NCBI GenBank assembly: GCA_024401945.1
Contig: JAKSKC010000033.1
Location: 1 to 12,973 of the forward strand
Length of the DNA: 12,973 bases
Direction of reading: 5' to 3'
Source: Bacteroidales bacterium
Lineage (GTDB): Bacteria > Bacteroidota > Bacteroidia > Bacteroidales > UBA932
In this document: positions 1 through 7,144 of the stretch, in pieces
How the letters are laid out: each line of letters begins with the position of its first letter
Numbering within the stretch: position 1 is the stretch's first letter
Translations under genes and position numbers: made by a program
Notes under the pieces: generated by a model
Databases searched by the model: none
Told to the model about the DNA's origin: nothing
Seen by the model: the letters and a program-made list of their open reading frames with translations, nothing else

Positions 1-1
1 T

Positions 2-139
2 TCAAGAATTCGTAAAGAAATCGTGAAAGAAAGGTTCCCGGAACTGTCCGGGAAGCTCGAGATCGTCACCATCCTCCCTTCTGACGCACGAATCGGAAAA
101 TTGACCTCTGTGGTGCGGGACTGCTCCTTTTACAAATAG
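2..139 (+). CDS. C-terminal end of an unidentified protein (partial)
   Basis: An open frame enters from the left edge and ends at a TAG at 137-139, giving 45 residues of a C-terminus. The peptide has an amphipathic, charged stretch (RKEIVKERFPEL) followed by a beta-like hydrophobic run (LEIVTILPS), and ends in CSFYK. This composition reads like real protein rather than random translation. It is followed by a spacer of about 140 bases holding the tRNA promoter, which fits a gene end. I do not recognise the family, and 45 residues are too few to assign a role. The competing minus-strand frame (2-211) lacks protein-like composition and is probably a shadow. Confidence 0.55.
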   Translation, partial: SRIRKEIVKERFPELSGKLEIVTILPSDARIGKLTSVVRDCSFYK

Positions 140-247
140 GATATCTTGCAAGGAAATAGAAAAATATAATCTTTGGCATCCGCGGTGAAAAGAACAGGCG
201 TCATAGCTCATTCTGCAAAAAATTAGGGCACGTTACAATCTTTTTGT

Positions 248-255
248 TATATTTG
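248..255 (+). promoter_or_regulatory. Bacteroidota -7 promoter box upstream of tRNA-Ala
   Basis: TATATTTG matches the Bacteroidota sigma-ABfr -7 consensus TAnnTTTG exactly. It lies 27 bases before the tRNA, in an AT-rich patch of otherwise GC-rich DNA, so transcription would start roughly 20 bases upstream of the mature 5' end. No convincing -33 TTTG element is visible at the usual spacing. Confidence 0.6.
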
Positions 256-282
256 CAGAACGGTCCTGCCGGGCCGGAATCC

Positions 283-355
283 GGGGTATTAGCTCAGTTG
301 GTAGAGCGTAAGGTTCGCAATCTTAAGGTCAGGGGTTCGATCCCCCTATGCTCCA
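283..355 (+). tRNA. tRNA-Ala, anticodon CGC
   Basis: A complete 73-base cloverleaf can be folded by hand. The acceptor stem is GGGGTAT (283-289) with ATGCTCC (348-354). The D stem is GCTC/GAGC (292-295, 304-307). The anticodon stem is TAAGG/TCTTA (309-313, 321-325) around the loop TTCGCAA. The variable loop is AGGTC, the T stem AGGGG/CCCCT (331-335, 343-347) encloses TTCGATC, and the discriminator base is A355. The anticodon CGC (316-318) reads GCG alanine codons. Identity is supported independently by the G3-U70 pair (G285-T352), the classic alanyl-tRNA synthetase determinant. The 3' CCA is not encoded (CTA follows A73), so it must be added after transcription. The pair next to the anticodon loop is G-U (313-321). 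Confidence 0.95.
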
Positions 356-361
356 CTATTC

Positions 362-383
362 GAGGCCTTCAGGGCCTCTTTTT
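362..383 (+). terminator. Rho-independent terminator after tRNA-Ala
   Basis: GAGGCC (362-367) pairs with GGCCTC (373-378) around a 5-base loop, followed directly by five T residues. It sits 7 bases after the tRNA and only 14 bases before the proposed galM start, so it should end the tRNA transcript. Any read-through would enter galM. Confidence 0.8.
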
Positions 384-396
384 AATTGTATTCCTT

Positions 397-1605
397 ATGA
401 TCCGGCCACATTTCCAGGAGCGCAGCTCCGCCCGCCTTCAGGAGCGTTGCTCCGCCGTCCTTCCGACACTGCTTCTTGTATTACTTCTTGTTCCGATGCT
501 CTGCAGCTGCGCTGCCCGCACTTCCGCCGCGAAGGATCCCGCTGAGGTACAGCTTCTTGACGCATCCGCCTTCCGGGCCGGGGTGAACGGCAGGGAGACC
601 TCGCTGTACACGCTGCGCGGGGGCAGGCTGATTATGCAGGTGACGGATTTCGGGGCCAGGGTGGTGAGCCTGTGGACTCCGGACCGCAACGGGGTGATGG
701 GCGATGTGGCGACCGGATACGAATCGATAGAAAGGTACATCAACAACGACGGCGAGCGCTTCCTGGGCGCCTGCGTCGGACCGGTGGCGAACAGGATAGG
801 GAAGGGGGAGTTCACGCTGGACGGGGAGTCCTGCAGCACACCCCTCAACAATGACGGCAATACCCTGCACGGGGGATTCGAGGGGCTGGATATGATAGTC
901 TGGGACGTGGAGGAACTGACCGACAGCAGCATCACCTTCACCACCGTCCATCCCGATATGAAGGAGGGATGGCCGGGCAACCTGAGCATCCGTATGACCT
1001 ACCTGCTGACCGCGGCGGACGAATTCCGCATCAGCTACAGCGCCGTCACCGACAAGGCCACACCGGTCAACATCTCGAACCACACCTTCTTCAATCTCAC
1101 GGGCGATTCCTCCAGAAGCATCCTGGACCACGAACTGACCATATTCGCGTCGCACAGCACGGTGGTCGACAGGAAACTCATCCCTACCGGGGAGATCGTT
1201 CCGCTCGACGGCAGTCCGCTCGATTTCAGGGTGCCGAAGACCATAGGGAAGGATATCTACGCCAACGACCATCAGCTCGACTGCGGCAGGGGATACGACC
1301 ACAACTGGTGCCTGGATGCATCGGCGGTGGGAGGGATCAACTTCGCGGCAAGGCTCTTCGAGCCCGGGTCCGGGAGGATGATGGAGGTCTACACGGACCA
1401 GCCGGGCCTGCAGTTCTACTGCGGCAATTTCTTCGACGGCAAGTCCGTCGACAAATACGGCCGTCCTATCGGCTACCGCTGCTCCCTCGCGATGGAGACC
1501 CAGAAATGGCCGGACGGCATCAACCACCCGGATTTCCCTGACACCGTCCTGCGTCCGGGCGAGGAGTACAGCCATACCTGCATCTACCGTTTCTCCGCCC
1601 TGTAG
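397..1605 (+). CDS. galM: Aldose 1-epimerase (mutarotase), predicted lipoprotein
   Basis: Interconverts the alpha and beta anomers of aldoses such as galactose and glucose. The 402-residue protein has an N-terminal basic region, a hydrophobic core (TLLLVLLLVPM) and a lipobox-like LCSC with Cys38 as the probable lipidated residue, so it should be exported and membrane-anchored. The mature part has all mutarotase landmarks: NRIG near 132, NTLHGG (His158), NISNHTFFNL (His229, likely the general acid), YDHNW (Asp301) and AMETQKWPD (Glu367, likely the general base). ATG 397 is chosen because it is the first start after the tRNA and terminator that includes the whole signal peptide. The frame stays open upstream through the tRNA, but that part is not coding. 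No Shine-Dalgarno or own promoter box is evident. A 24-bp repeat encodes residues about 7-22. The gene converges on the barrel gene that ends at 1623. Confidence 0.9.
   Translation: MIRPHFQERSSARLQERCSAVLPTLLLVLLLVPMLCSCAARTSAAKDPAEVQLLDASAFRAGVNGRETSLYTLRGGRLIMQVTDFGARVVSLWTPDRNGVMGDVATGYESIERYINNDGERFLGACVGPVANRIGKGEFTLDGESCSTPLNNDGNTLHGGFEGLDMIVWDVEELTDSSITFTTVHPDMKEGWPGNLSIRMTYLLTAADEFRISYSAVTDKATPVNISNHTFFNLTGDSSRSILDHELTIFASHSTVVDRKLIPTGEIVPLDGSPLDFRVPKTIGKDIYANDHQLDCGRGYDHNWCLDASAVGGINFAARLFEPGSGRMMEVYTDQPGLQFYCGNFFDGKSVDKYGRPIGYRCSLAMETQKWPDGINHPDFPDTVLRPGEEYSHTCIYRFSAL
415..462 (+). repeat. Two tandem 24-bp hairpin-containing repeat units
   Basis: Units 415-438 and 439-462 match at 20 of 24 positions. 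Each holds a short palindrome, GGAGC-N3-GCTCC (417-429 and 441-453). The two 5-base arms are identical between units and only the 3-base loop differs (GCA versus GTT). The repeat lies in the first codons of galM and gives the duplicated peptides QERSSARL and QERCSAVL. Conserved stems with variable loops suggest a REP-like structured element rather than protein selection. Confidence 0.7.
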
Positions 1606-1622
1606 CCCGGAACAAGTGTTTA

Positions 1623-2210
1623 TTAGAAGAGGTAGCGTACGCCGATGGCGAAGGCGCCGGAGAAGAGGCCCTCGCTGTAGAATCCTGCGGAGGTCTTTGT
1701 CTGTATTGTTTCAGGTACGCGGGTGCTGGTGGTGTTGGTCGCAACTCCTATAGTAGGACGCCATTCGACAGAAAGCTGGAGCGGGAACCAGAAGTTGTAC
1801 TCGAGTCCGACATTGCCGACGAGTCCGAAGAACCCGGATGTGCTGCGGACGGATACATCCTTCGAATAGATTGAGGTGGCGAAGCTGGTTCCTCCGCCTA
1901 TACCGGCTCCGAGATACCAGTTCCAGCTGCCTTTGGCGCTGGTCCAGGGGATGTCAGCCCCGAAAGGATTGATCCAGTCGAAGGTGGCGTCGAGGTGCCA
2001 GCTGTTGAATCCCGGAAGTCCGAGTTCGGCTGATATCATATTCTTGCTGCTGATGGCATGCTGGTATGAGATGTCGATTCCGTATCCGAGTCTGAGTCCT
2101 ACGGCGCGCGGGCCTGATGTTGCTACAGAGTATTTTACTGCTGATCCCTGTGCGAGGGCCGCTCCTGCGAGAAGAAGGAATGCTGCTGTTGCTGCGATAA
2201 TCTTTTTCAT
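1623..2210 (-). CDS. Small outer-membrane beta-barrel protein, function unknown
   Basis: A 195-residue protein with a clear Sec signal peptide (MKKIIA followed by a hydrophobic AAFLLLAGAALA core, likely cleaved after Ala20 before Gln). The rest alternates polar and hydrophobic residues with many Gly and aromatic residues, for example WNWYLGAGIGGG and LEYNFWFPLQLSVEWRP. It ends in YLF, the terminal aromatic typical of BAM-inserted barrels. Its length suits an 8-stranded OmpA- or OmpW-like barrel, but I recognise no specific family. The start at 2210 (MKK) is preferred over the in-frame ATG at 2222, because a -7 promoter box lies just upstream and MKK is the normal start of a signal peptide. 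It is monocistronic and convergent with galM across a 17-base gap that has no evident terminator. Confidence 0.8.
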   Translation of the reverse strand: MKKIIAATAAFLLLAGAALAQGSAVKYSVATSGPRAVGLRLGYGIDISYQHAISSKNMISAELGLPGFNSWHLDATFDWINPFGADIPWTSAKGSWNWYLGAGIGGGTSFATSIYSKDVSVRSTSGFFGLVGNVGLEYNFWFPLQLSVEWRPTIGVATNTTSTRVPETIQTKTSAGFYSEGLFSGAFAIGVRYLF

Positions 2211-2233
2211 AATTCCATTCATTTTTCAGATAA

Positions 2234-2241
2234 CAAAATTA
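2234..2241 (-). promoter_or_regulatory. Bacteroidota -7 box for the small barrel gene
   Basis: Read on the minus strand this is TAATTTTG, an exact match to TAnnTTTG. It ends 23 bases before the preferred ATG at 2210, giving a very short 5' leader of about 20 bases. No clear -33 element is visible. Confidence 0.55.
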
Positions 2242-2272
2242 GACATTTTATTTAATATTCCGACATATTTCG

Positions 2273-2280
2273 TAAGTTTG
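2273..2280 (+). promoter_or_regulatory. Bacteroidota -7 box for mtnN and the genes after it
   Basis: TAAGTTTG matches TAnnTTTG exactly. A weak TTTA (2251-2254) sits near the expected -33 position. The box ends 15 bases before the mtnN start, so the transcript leader would be only a few bases long. It is back-to-back with the divergent box at 2234-2241. Confidence 0.5.
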
Positions 2281-2295
2281 CAGAAGAAGGTGATG

Positions 2296-2940
2296 ATGAG
2301 GAAGACAGGTATCATATGCGCGATGGAATCGGAGCTTGAACTGCTCCGTGATGCCGGATTCGGTGATAATGTGCGTTTTGTGCTGTCCGGAATGGGAAAG
2401 GTGAATGCCGCCCTGTGCGCGGAGGGGCTCATACGCGATTTCTCCGCGGATGCGGTTATTTCGACCGGAGTGGCCGGCAGTTTCGCGGACGGCATCAGGG
2501 AAGGGGATATGATAGTGGCTTCCAGTACGGCCTACCACGATATGTGGTGCGGCCACGGTTGCCTGATGGGGCAGCTCCAGGGTTTCCCGCAGCGTTTCGA
2601 TTGCGACAGGGAACTTGTCGCTGATGCCCTTCGCTATGCCCCCCAGGCACGCGGGGGCCTCATAATCACCGGTGACCAGTTCTATCTGCACGAGGCGGAG
2701 GACCGAAGGCAGCGCGAGCTCTATCCTGATGCTCTGGCCGTCGATATGGAGTCGGCGGCGATAGCCCAGGTATGCCATATAAGGAAGGTGCCGTTCCTGT
2801 CGGTGCGGATAATCAGCGACACCCACAACGACGGACACCAGAACGAGAACTACAGGAATTTCTGGGAGCGTGACTCCCGTGAGGCGTTCGGCCCGCTTGC
2901 CGATATGCTTCTGATGCTTACAAAAAACTGCAAAGGATGA
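2296..2940 (+). CDS. mtnN: 5'-methylthioadenosine/S-adenosylhomocysteine nucleosidase
   Basis: Cytosolic hydrolase that cleaves adenine from methylthioadenosine and S-adenosylhomocysteine, removing product inhibitors of methyltransferases and feeding adenine to salvage. The 214-residue protein has the family layout: GIICAMESELELL at the N-terminus (Glu11, the position of E. coli Glu12), STGVAGSF around 56-63 (phosphorylase-fold glycine turn), AVDMESAAIAQVC (Glu152, substrate ribose contact) and VRIISDTHND (Asp175, the catalytic acid position). It is slightly shorter than the E. coli enzyme (232). AGAAGG at 2285-2290 is spaced 5 bases from ATG 2296 but only 2 from ATG 2293, so I prefer 2296. 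The frame is open much further upstream but that part is not coding. The stop overlaps the next start by ATGA. A related nucleosidase such as futalosine hydrolase is less likely. Confidence 0.88.
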   Translation: MRKTGIICAMESELELLRDAGFGDNVRFVLSGMGKVNAALCAEGLIRDFSADAVISTGVAGSFADGIREGDMIVASSTAYHDMWCGHGCLMGQLQGFPQRFDCDRELVADALRYAPQARGGLIITGDQFYLHEAEDRRQRELYPDALAVDMESAAIAQVCHIRKVPFLSVRIISDTHNDGHQNENYRNFWERDSREAFGPLADMLLMLTKNCKG

Positions 2941-4973
2941 ATCTCAACAGGCCAGCAATCATAATGACCCTGCTGCTCGCCGTCAGCCTGACCGCTTCGG
3001 CGGGAAATGCCGGCGCTGCCGGGAAAGGCGGCACAGCCCGCAAAGGCGTTAACAGGGGCACTGCCCAAATCAGCAGCGCGGACAGCACCAAAAGCACCAA
3101 CGGTTTCGCGTCCGGCATAGAACTCAAGCAGGACAAGACCGTGATTCACGTGAACGATCTGAACATATCGCACGAGACTCTGCTGATTGACCTGCTTTCG
3201 TCCATTCCGGAGCTCCTTGACCGTGACAGGATGGGGTCGCTCTCCAATTACGACATCCAGCTGGACGGAAGGAGCCTGGGCAATGCGAGGGACATCATCC
3301 TCACCAAGACCAGGATCTACGAGCTGGAGTCCATAGAGATATCGTCATCCCCTGTGGCGGCGCAGCAGAGAAACGGTCAGGGCGGAGTCATCAACCTCAA
3401 GCCGAGCGTCCTGCAGGACGGTCTCCACGGAGACGCCTTCCTCGGCGCATCCACGCTCCTGGACGTTATTCCGAACGTCAACCTGGGCTACAGCAGGGAC
3501 AAGCTCCAGATCAGGGGGCAGATGAGTATGGAATACTACAGTCCGACCGAAACCCAGACGACCTACGAGGTGAATTTCCCAAGCTACCGCTATTCGAGGG
3601 ACACTGTCAGGCAGCGCTACATTCAGGAAGTCGCCAGCATCAGCCTGCAATACAAACCTACCGGGAATGACCAGCTGAAACTGTGGTTCTGGGAGAACTG
3701 GAGGAAGAACACCCTGTGCAACAGCAGCCTCAAGACTTTCTTCATCGATATGCAGGATCCGGATAACGACGAACTCTACCGGATATTCAACCGGAGGTCG
3801 GAGGATAGATCAAAGGACAGGAATTTCAGCACGACGACCTATCTGGAATACAAACACATCTTCAACAGAAATCAGGAATTCGTCGTGAACGCGACCTGCG
3901 CCACCCAGAATACGAGCAAAGAGGATCTCAATCTCGGCCGGACCAGCCTGGACAAGCCGTTGAAAGTGGATGCGGAAATGAAGTTCAAGCAGCCTTTCGC
4001 GCTGGATGACGGCAACAGTTTCGAATACACCCTTGGTGTCAACGGCAGCTATTCGTTGAATTTCACAGGGGTCGAAGGGGATCACAACAGATACATTTCC
4101 CCTTTCCTGTCGCTGAAGTATGCCGGCAACAGAGTGACGGTTGATGCCGGTGTCAGGTACCAGAACTACTATAGACGCTATTCTCCGCAGGACGCCGATG
4201 TGATACTGCACAACAACAACGATTTCACCTGGAACGTCAACCTTCTCTGGCAGATCGCGCCTCACCACAGTTTCAGGGCCATCGCCAACAGGAATCTCGT
4301 CAGGCCTTCCGACGCCATGCTGTTCTTCGGCACCGGCTCGAAGACTATGTTCGGAATGGATGAAATCCCGAATCCGGACCTCCAGTCATCCGTGCTCCAT
4401 TCATTCGAGGCCTCCTATATCCACGACTGGCGTATAGGAAAACACGGTTTCATGACCAGCGTCTCCTTTCTGTATGACTATGCGGAGAATCTGATCGAGA
4501 AAAGGGTGGTCTTCAAGCCGCTCATCAGGCAGTACTGCACCCAGTACGTGAATACGGGAGTGAACAACATCTACAGCGCGAACGCAATGCTGAACTATTA
4601 CTACGGGATATTCTCCATCGTGCTGACCGGAAACTACTACTACAAATGGATAAAGAAGGACGAGGGACACGACTACTACACCAAGTTCAATTTCTGCATC
4701 AAGCCTTCCTTCAATTTCAAGGACGGATGGATATTCTCCTGCAAGGCGGAATACAACGGTCCCATATACAAGATGAACGAGCAGCTGGGGGATTGCTTCT
4801 ATGCCCAGATTGAACTCAACAAGGTGCTGAAAAACTGGACTTTCGCGGTAAGGCTCTGCGATGTGTTCGATTATTCATCCACGGACAGGACCCTGTATGA
4901 CGGAAAATACGTTGAGAGGTCCTACGATTTTTACTATCGCAATTTCCAGATCGGAGCAACATATAAATTCTGA
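2937..4973 (+). CDS. TonB-dependent receptor-like outer-membrane barrel protein
   Basis: A 678-residue outer-membrane protein. A signal peptide (hydrophobic IIMTLLLAVSLTASA, residues about 8-22) leads into a low-complexity Gly/Ala/Lys/Ser linker to about 60. Residues about 70-155 resemble a receptor plug: LLIDLLSSIPEL, IQLDGRSL, an ESIEI step and GQGGVINLKP. The rest is a long barrel with repeated amphipathic strands rich in Tyr, Asn and Phe, ending in GATYKF with a terminal Phe. It is short for a Bacteroidota SusC protein. It shows neither the N-terminal carboxypeptidase-like domain nor a clear TonB box, and no SusD partner is next to it, so it fits the OMP_b-brl_3-type receptor relatives better. 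Substrate is unknown. Its start overlaps the mtnN stop (ATGA) and folD follows 3 bases later, so translation is probably coupled. Confidence 0.8.
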   Translation: MNLNRPAIIMTLLLAVSLTASAGNAGAAGKGGTARKGVNRGTAQISSADSTKSTNGFASGIELKQDKTVIHVNDLNISHETLLIDLLSSIPELLDRDRMGSLSNYDIQLDGRSLGNARDIILTKTRIYELESIEISSSPVAAQQRNGQGGVINLKPSVLQDGLHGDAFLGASTLLDVIPNVNLGYSRDKLQIRGQMSMEYYSPTETQTTYEVNFPSYRYSRDTVRQRYIQEVASISLQYKPTGNDQLKLWFWENWRKNTLCNSSLKTFFIDMQDPDNDELYRIFNRRSEDRSKDRNFSTTTYLEYKHIFNRNQEFVVNATCATQNTSKEDLNLGRTSLDKPLKVDAEMKFKQPFALDDGNSFEYTLGVNGSYSLNFTGVEGDHNRYISPFLSLKYAGNRVTVDAGVRYQNYYRRYSPQDADVILHNNNDFTWNVNLLWQIAPHHSFRAIANRNLVRPSDAMLFFGTGSKTMFGMDEIPNPDLQSSVLHSFEASYIHDWRIGKHGFMTSVSFLYDYAENLIEKRVVFKPLIRQYCTQYVNTGVNNIYSANAMLNYYYGIFSIVLTGNYYYKWIKKDEGHDYYTKFNFCIKPSFNFKDGWIFSCKAEYNGPIYKMNEQLGDCFYAQIELNKVLKNWTFAVRLCDVFDYSSTDRTLYDGKYVERSYDFYYRNFQIGATYKF

Positions 4974-4976
4974 ATT

Positions 4977-5834
4977 ATGGCAGAGATTATTGATGGGATG
5001 GCCCTTTCCCGCAGCATAAGGGAGGATTTGAGAGTACGTGTGGATGCGCTGTCGGCGCAGCGCGGGCGCAAGCCGTGCATCGCGGTGATAATAGTGGGGG
5101 ACAACCCTGCCAGCCGCTCGTATGTGCGCGGAAAGATAAAGGCGGCGGCCGAGGTAGGTATGGACAGCAGGCTCATCGAACTTCCGGAGGATGTTCCGGA
5201 GGCCGGGCTCCTGGACAGGATAGCTTCGCTGAATGCCGACGCCACCGTGGACGGGCTGCTGGTGCAGCTGCCTCTCCCGGGACATATCAACGAGGACAAG
5301 GTGATAGACTCCATCGACATACGCAAGGACGTGGATGGCTTCCATCCGGGAAATGTGGCCGCGCTGTGGCTTGGAAGGCCCTGCACGCTGCCCTGCACGC
5401 CGAAGGGAATCATCAGGCTCATCGATTCCACCGGAGTGGAGATATCAGGAAAGAAGGCCGTGGTGGTGGGAAGGAGCAATATTGTCGGCAAGCCTGTAGC
5501 CAAGTTGCTTATGGACAGGAACGCCACTGTCACGGTGGCTCATTCCAGGACTGCGGACCTTGGGGCAGTATGCCGCGAGGCCGACATTCTGGTAGTGGCC
5601 GTCGGGCGCCCGGGTACCGTTACGGCTGATATGGTGAAACCGGGGGCCGTCGTCATCGACGTCGGCGTGAACAGGGTGACCGCAGAGGACGGGACGGCAC
5701 ATCTGGTCGGCGATGTCGACTTCCTGCCCGTATGCGGGGTTGCGGCATATGTGACACCGGTCCCTAAAGGAGTGGGACCGATGACTATAACTATGCTTAT
5801 GGAAAATACCCTGGAGCGCTATCTAGCGGGGTAA
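4977..5834 (+). CDS. folD: Bifunctional methylene-THF dehydrogenase / methenyl-THF cyclohydrolase
   Basis: Converts 5,10-methylene-THF to 10-formyl-THF in two steps using NAD(P). The 285 residues match full family length. Visible signatures are YVRGKIKA with Tyr49 and Lys53 (catalytic positions Tyr50/Lys54 of E. coli), [13 protein letters not shown] with Gln97, [10 protein letters not shown] around 117-126, PCTPKGI, the dinucleotide-binding loop GRSNIVGKP (165-173), and the C-terminal signature [17 protein letters not shown] 4977 is three bases after the preceding stop and gives the normal N-terminus. It is the last gene of the rightward mtnN run and converges on the purine operon. Its product is the formyl donor for PurH (and PurN, not in this window), a clear functional tie to the opposite-strand operon. 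Confidence 0.97.
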   Translation: MAEIIDGMALSRSIREDLRVRVDALSAQRGRKPCIAVIIVGDNPASRSYVRGKIKAAAEVGMDSRLIELPEDVPEAGLLDRIASLNADATVDGLLVQLPLPGHINEDKVIDSIDIRKDVDGFHPGNVAALWLGRPCTLPCTPKGIIRLIDSTGVEISGKKAVVVGRSNIVGKPVAKLLMDRNATVTVAHSRTADLGAVCREADILVVAVGRPGTVTADMVKPGAVVIDVGVNRVTAEDGTAHLVGDVDFLPVCGVAAYVTPVPKGVGPMTITMLMENTLERYLAG

Positions 5835-5889
5835 TACCTTCACTTCGAGTGGTGTCCCTATTTTTACCATATTTTCTTTGCTTGTTCTG

Positions 5890-7140
5890 TTATTTCTCAA
5901 ATGCCTGATGGGCTATGTCGCTGCGGTGGAACAGATTGTCGCATTTCACGCTGTCCACCAGACGGTAGGCCTTCTGTCTGGCTCCGGCCACGCAGCTGTC
6001 CCTTGCCACGCACATCATCACCCTCCCTCCGGATGTGACGAGCGCGCCGTCCTTGAGCGCCGTTCCCATATGGTAGATGATGCCTTCGTCAGAATTGATA
6101 TCTATCCTGAAGCCCTTTTCATATTTTCCGGGGTAGCCCTTCGATGCGAGCACCACCCCCATCGTGACATCTTCCGACCATTCGGGCTGAGCTGCCGGGC
6201 GGCCCGTTGCCACTGCCTCGAATATGTCGAAAATGTCGGAATCGATCAGCGGGAGCACCACTTCCGTCTCCGGATCCCCGAAGCGGGCGTTGAACTCTAT
6301 CACCTTGATGCCGTCAGGGGTCTTCATCAGTCCGCCGTAGAGCACTCCGCTGAGCGGCAGCCCCTCGCTTGCCATCGCATCCGCGGTCTTCTGGAGTATG
6401 CCTTCGAGGGCTGTCCTCCTGTCCTCTTCACTGATGAAGGGGAGTGAGGTGTAGGCGCCCATACCGCCGGTGTTCGGGCCCTTGTCGGCGTCGAACGCCC
6501 TCTTGTGGTCCTGGGCCGGAGGCATAGGATAGACCCTGTTGCCGTCCACGAAGCACATAAAGGAGAATTCCGGACCGGTGAGGTAGTCCTCGATGACCAC
6601 CTTGCCCTCGCCGAAGCTGGCATCCACGAGCATATCCTTCAGCGCGCTGCCGGCTTCTTCAAGGTTCTCAGCTATCACCACTCCCTTGCCGGCGGCCAGG
6701 CCGTCGTACTTGAGCACTGCCGGGAACGGTCTCGAACTGACGTAGGCGAGAGCCTCCCCGTAGTCCGTGAAGCTGCGGTAGCCCGATGTCGGTATGCCGT
6801 ATTTCTGCATCAGCCTCTTGGCGAATTCCTTGCTGCTTTCTATCTGTGTCGCCAGGCGGGTGTGTCCGAAGATGGCCAGCCCTTCAGCCCTGAAGGCGTC
6901 CACTATTCCGGCCGCCAGCGAAGCTTCGGGCCCGACCACGGTGAGGTCTATGCCGTTGCTTTTCGCAAAACCGAGCAGCCCGTCCACGTCATTGTCACGG
7001 ACAGGGACGCATTCGGCAATACGGGCTATGCCGGCATTGCCCGGAGCGCAGAAAATCTTTCCAACCTGAGGGGAGCGCTGCAGAGCATCCACTATGGCGT
7101 GCTCCCTGCCACCTCCTCCTACAACGAGTACCTTCTTCAT
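5890..7140 (-). CDS. purD: Phosphoribosylamine-glycine ligase (GAR synthetase)
   Basis: Joins glycine to phosphoribosylamine with ATP, the second step of purine synthesis. The 416-residue ATP-grasp enzyme starts with MKKVLVVGGGGREHA and has GPEASLAAGI (70-79), LKYDGLAAGKGVVIA in the ATP-grasp core (143-157), QDHKRAFDADKGPNTGGMGA (210-229) and EFNARFGDPETEV (282-294), all family hallmarks including the metal-binding Glu/Asn. It is close to the E. coli length (429) and complete. It is the last gene of the minus-strand purine run, starting 4 bases after the purH stop. Its substrate phosphoribosylamine is the unstable product of PurF in the same operon. The 55-base gap to the convergent folD holds no strong terminator. 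Confidence 0.97.
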   Translation of the reverse strand: MKKVLVVGGGGREHAIVDALQRSPQVGKIFCAPGNAGIARIAECVPVRDNDVDGLLGFAKSNGIDLTVVGPEASLAAGIVDAFRAEGLAIFGHTRLATQIESSKEFAKRLMQKYGIPTSGYRSFTDYGEALAYVSSRPFPAVLKYDGLAAGKGVVIAENLEEAGSALKDMLVDASFGEGKVVIEDYLTGPEFSFMCFVDGNRVYPMPPAQDHKRAFDADKGPNTGGMGAYTSLPFISEEDRRTALEGILQKTADAMASEGLPLSGVLYGGLMKTPDGIKVIEFNARFGDPETEVVLPLIDSDIFDIFEAVATGRPAAQPEWSEDVTMGVVLASKGYPGKYEKGFRIDINSDEGIIYHMGTALKDGALVTSGGRVMMCVARDSCVAGARQKAYRLVDSVKCDNLFHRSDIAHQAFEK

Positions 7141-7144
7141 ATCG

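Noticed and set aside
150..176. Second promoter-like string TATAATCTTTG before the tRNA
   Set aside because: The spacing inside the motif is off by one from TAnnTTTG, and it is far from the tRNA compared with the exact match at 248-255.
244..396. Upstream in-frame extension of galM starting at ATG 244
   Set aside because: It reads straight through the tRNA-Ala and its terminator; the encoded peptide is not part of any mutarotase and precedes the signal peptide.
481..1575. 364-residue open frame antisense to galM
   Set aside because: It is fully covered by galM with catalytic motifs; the antisense product has no family features.
1876..2295. Long in-frame extension upstream of mtnN
   Set aside because: It overlaps the small barrel gene on the other strand and the promoter region, and it lacks nucleosidase-like sequence.
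5841..5865. Small hairpin CACT-TCG-AGTG near a T-run between folD and purD, as a terminator
   Set aside because: The stem is only 4-5 bp and the T-run begins about 10 bases after it, which does not fit a rho-independent terminator.
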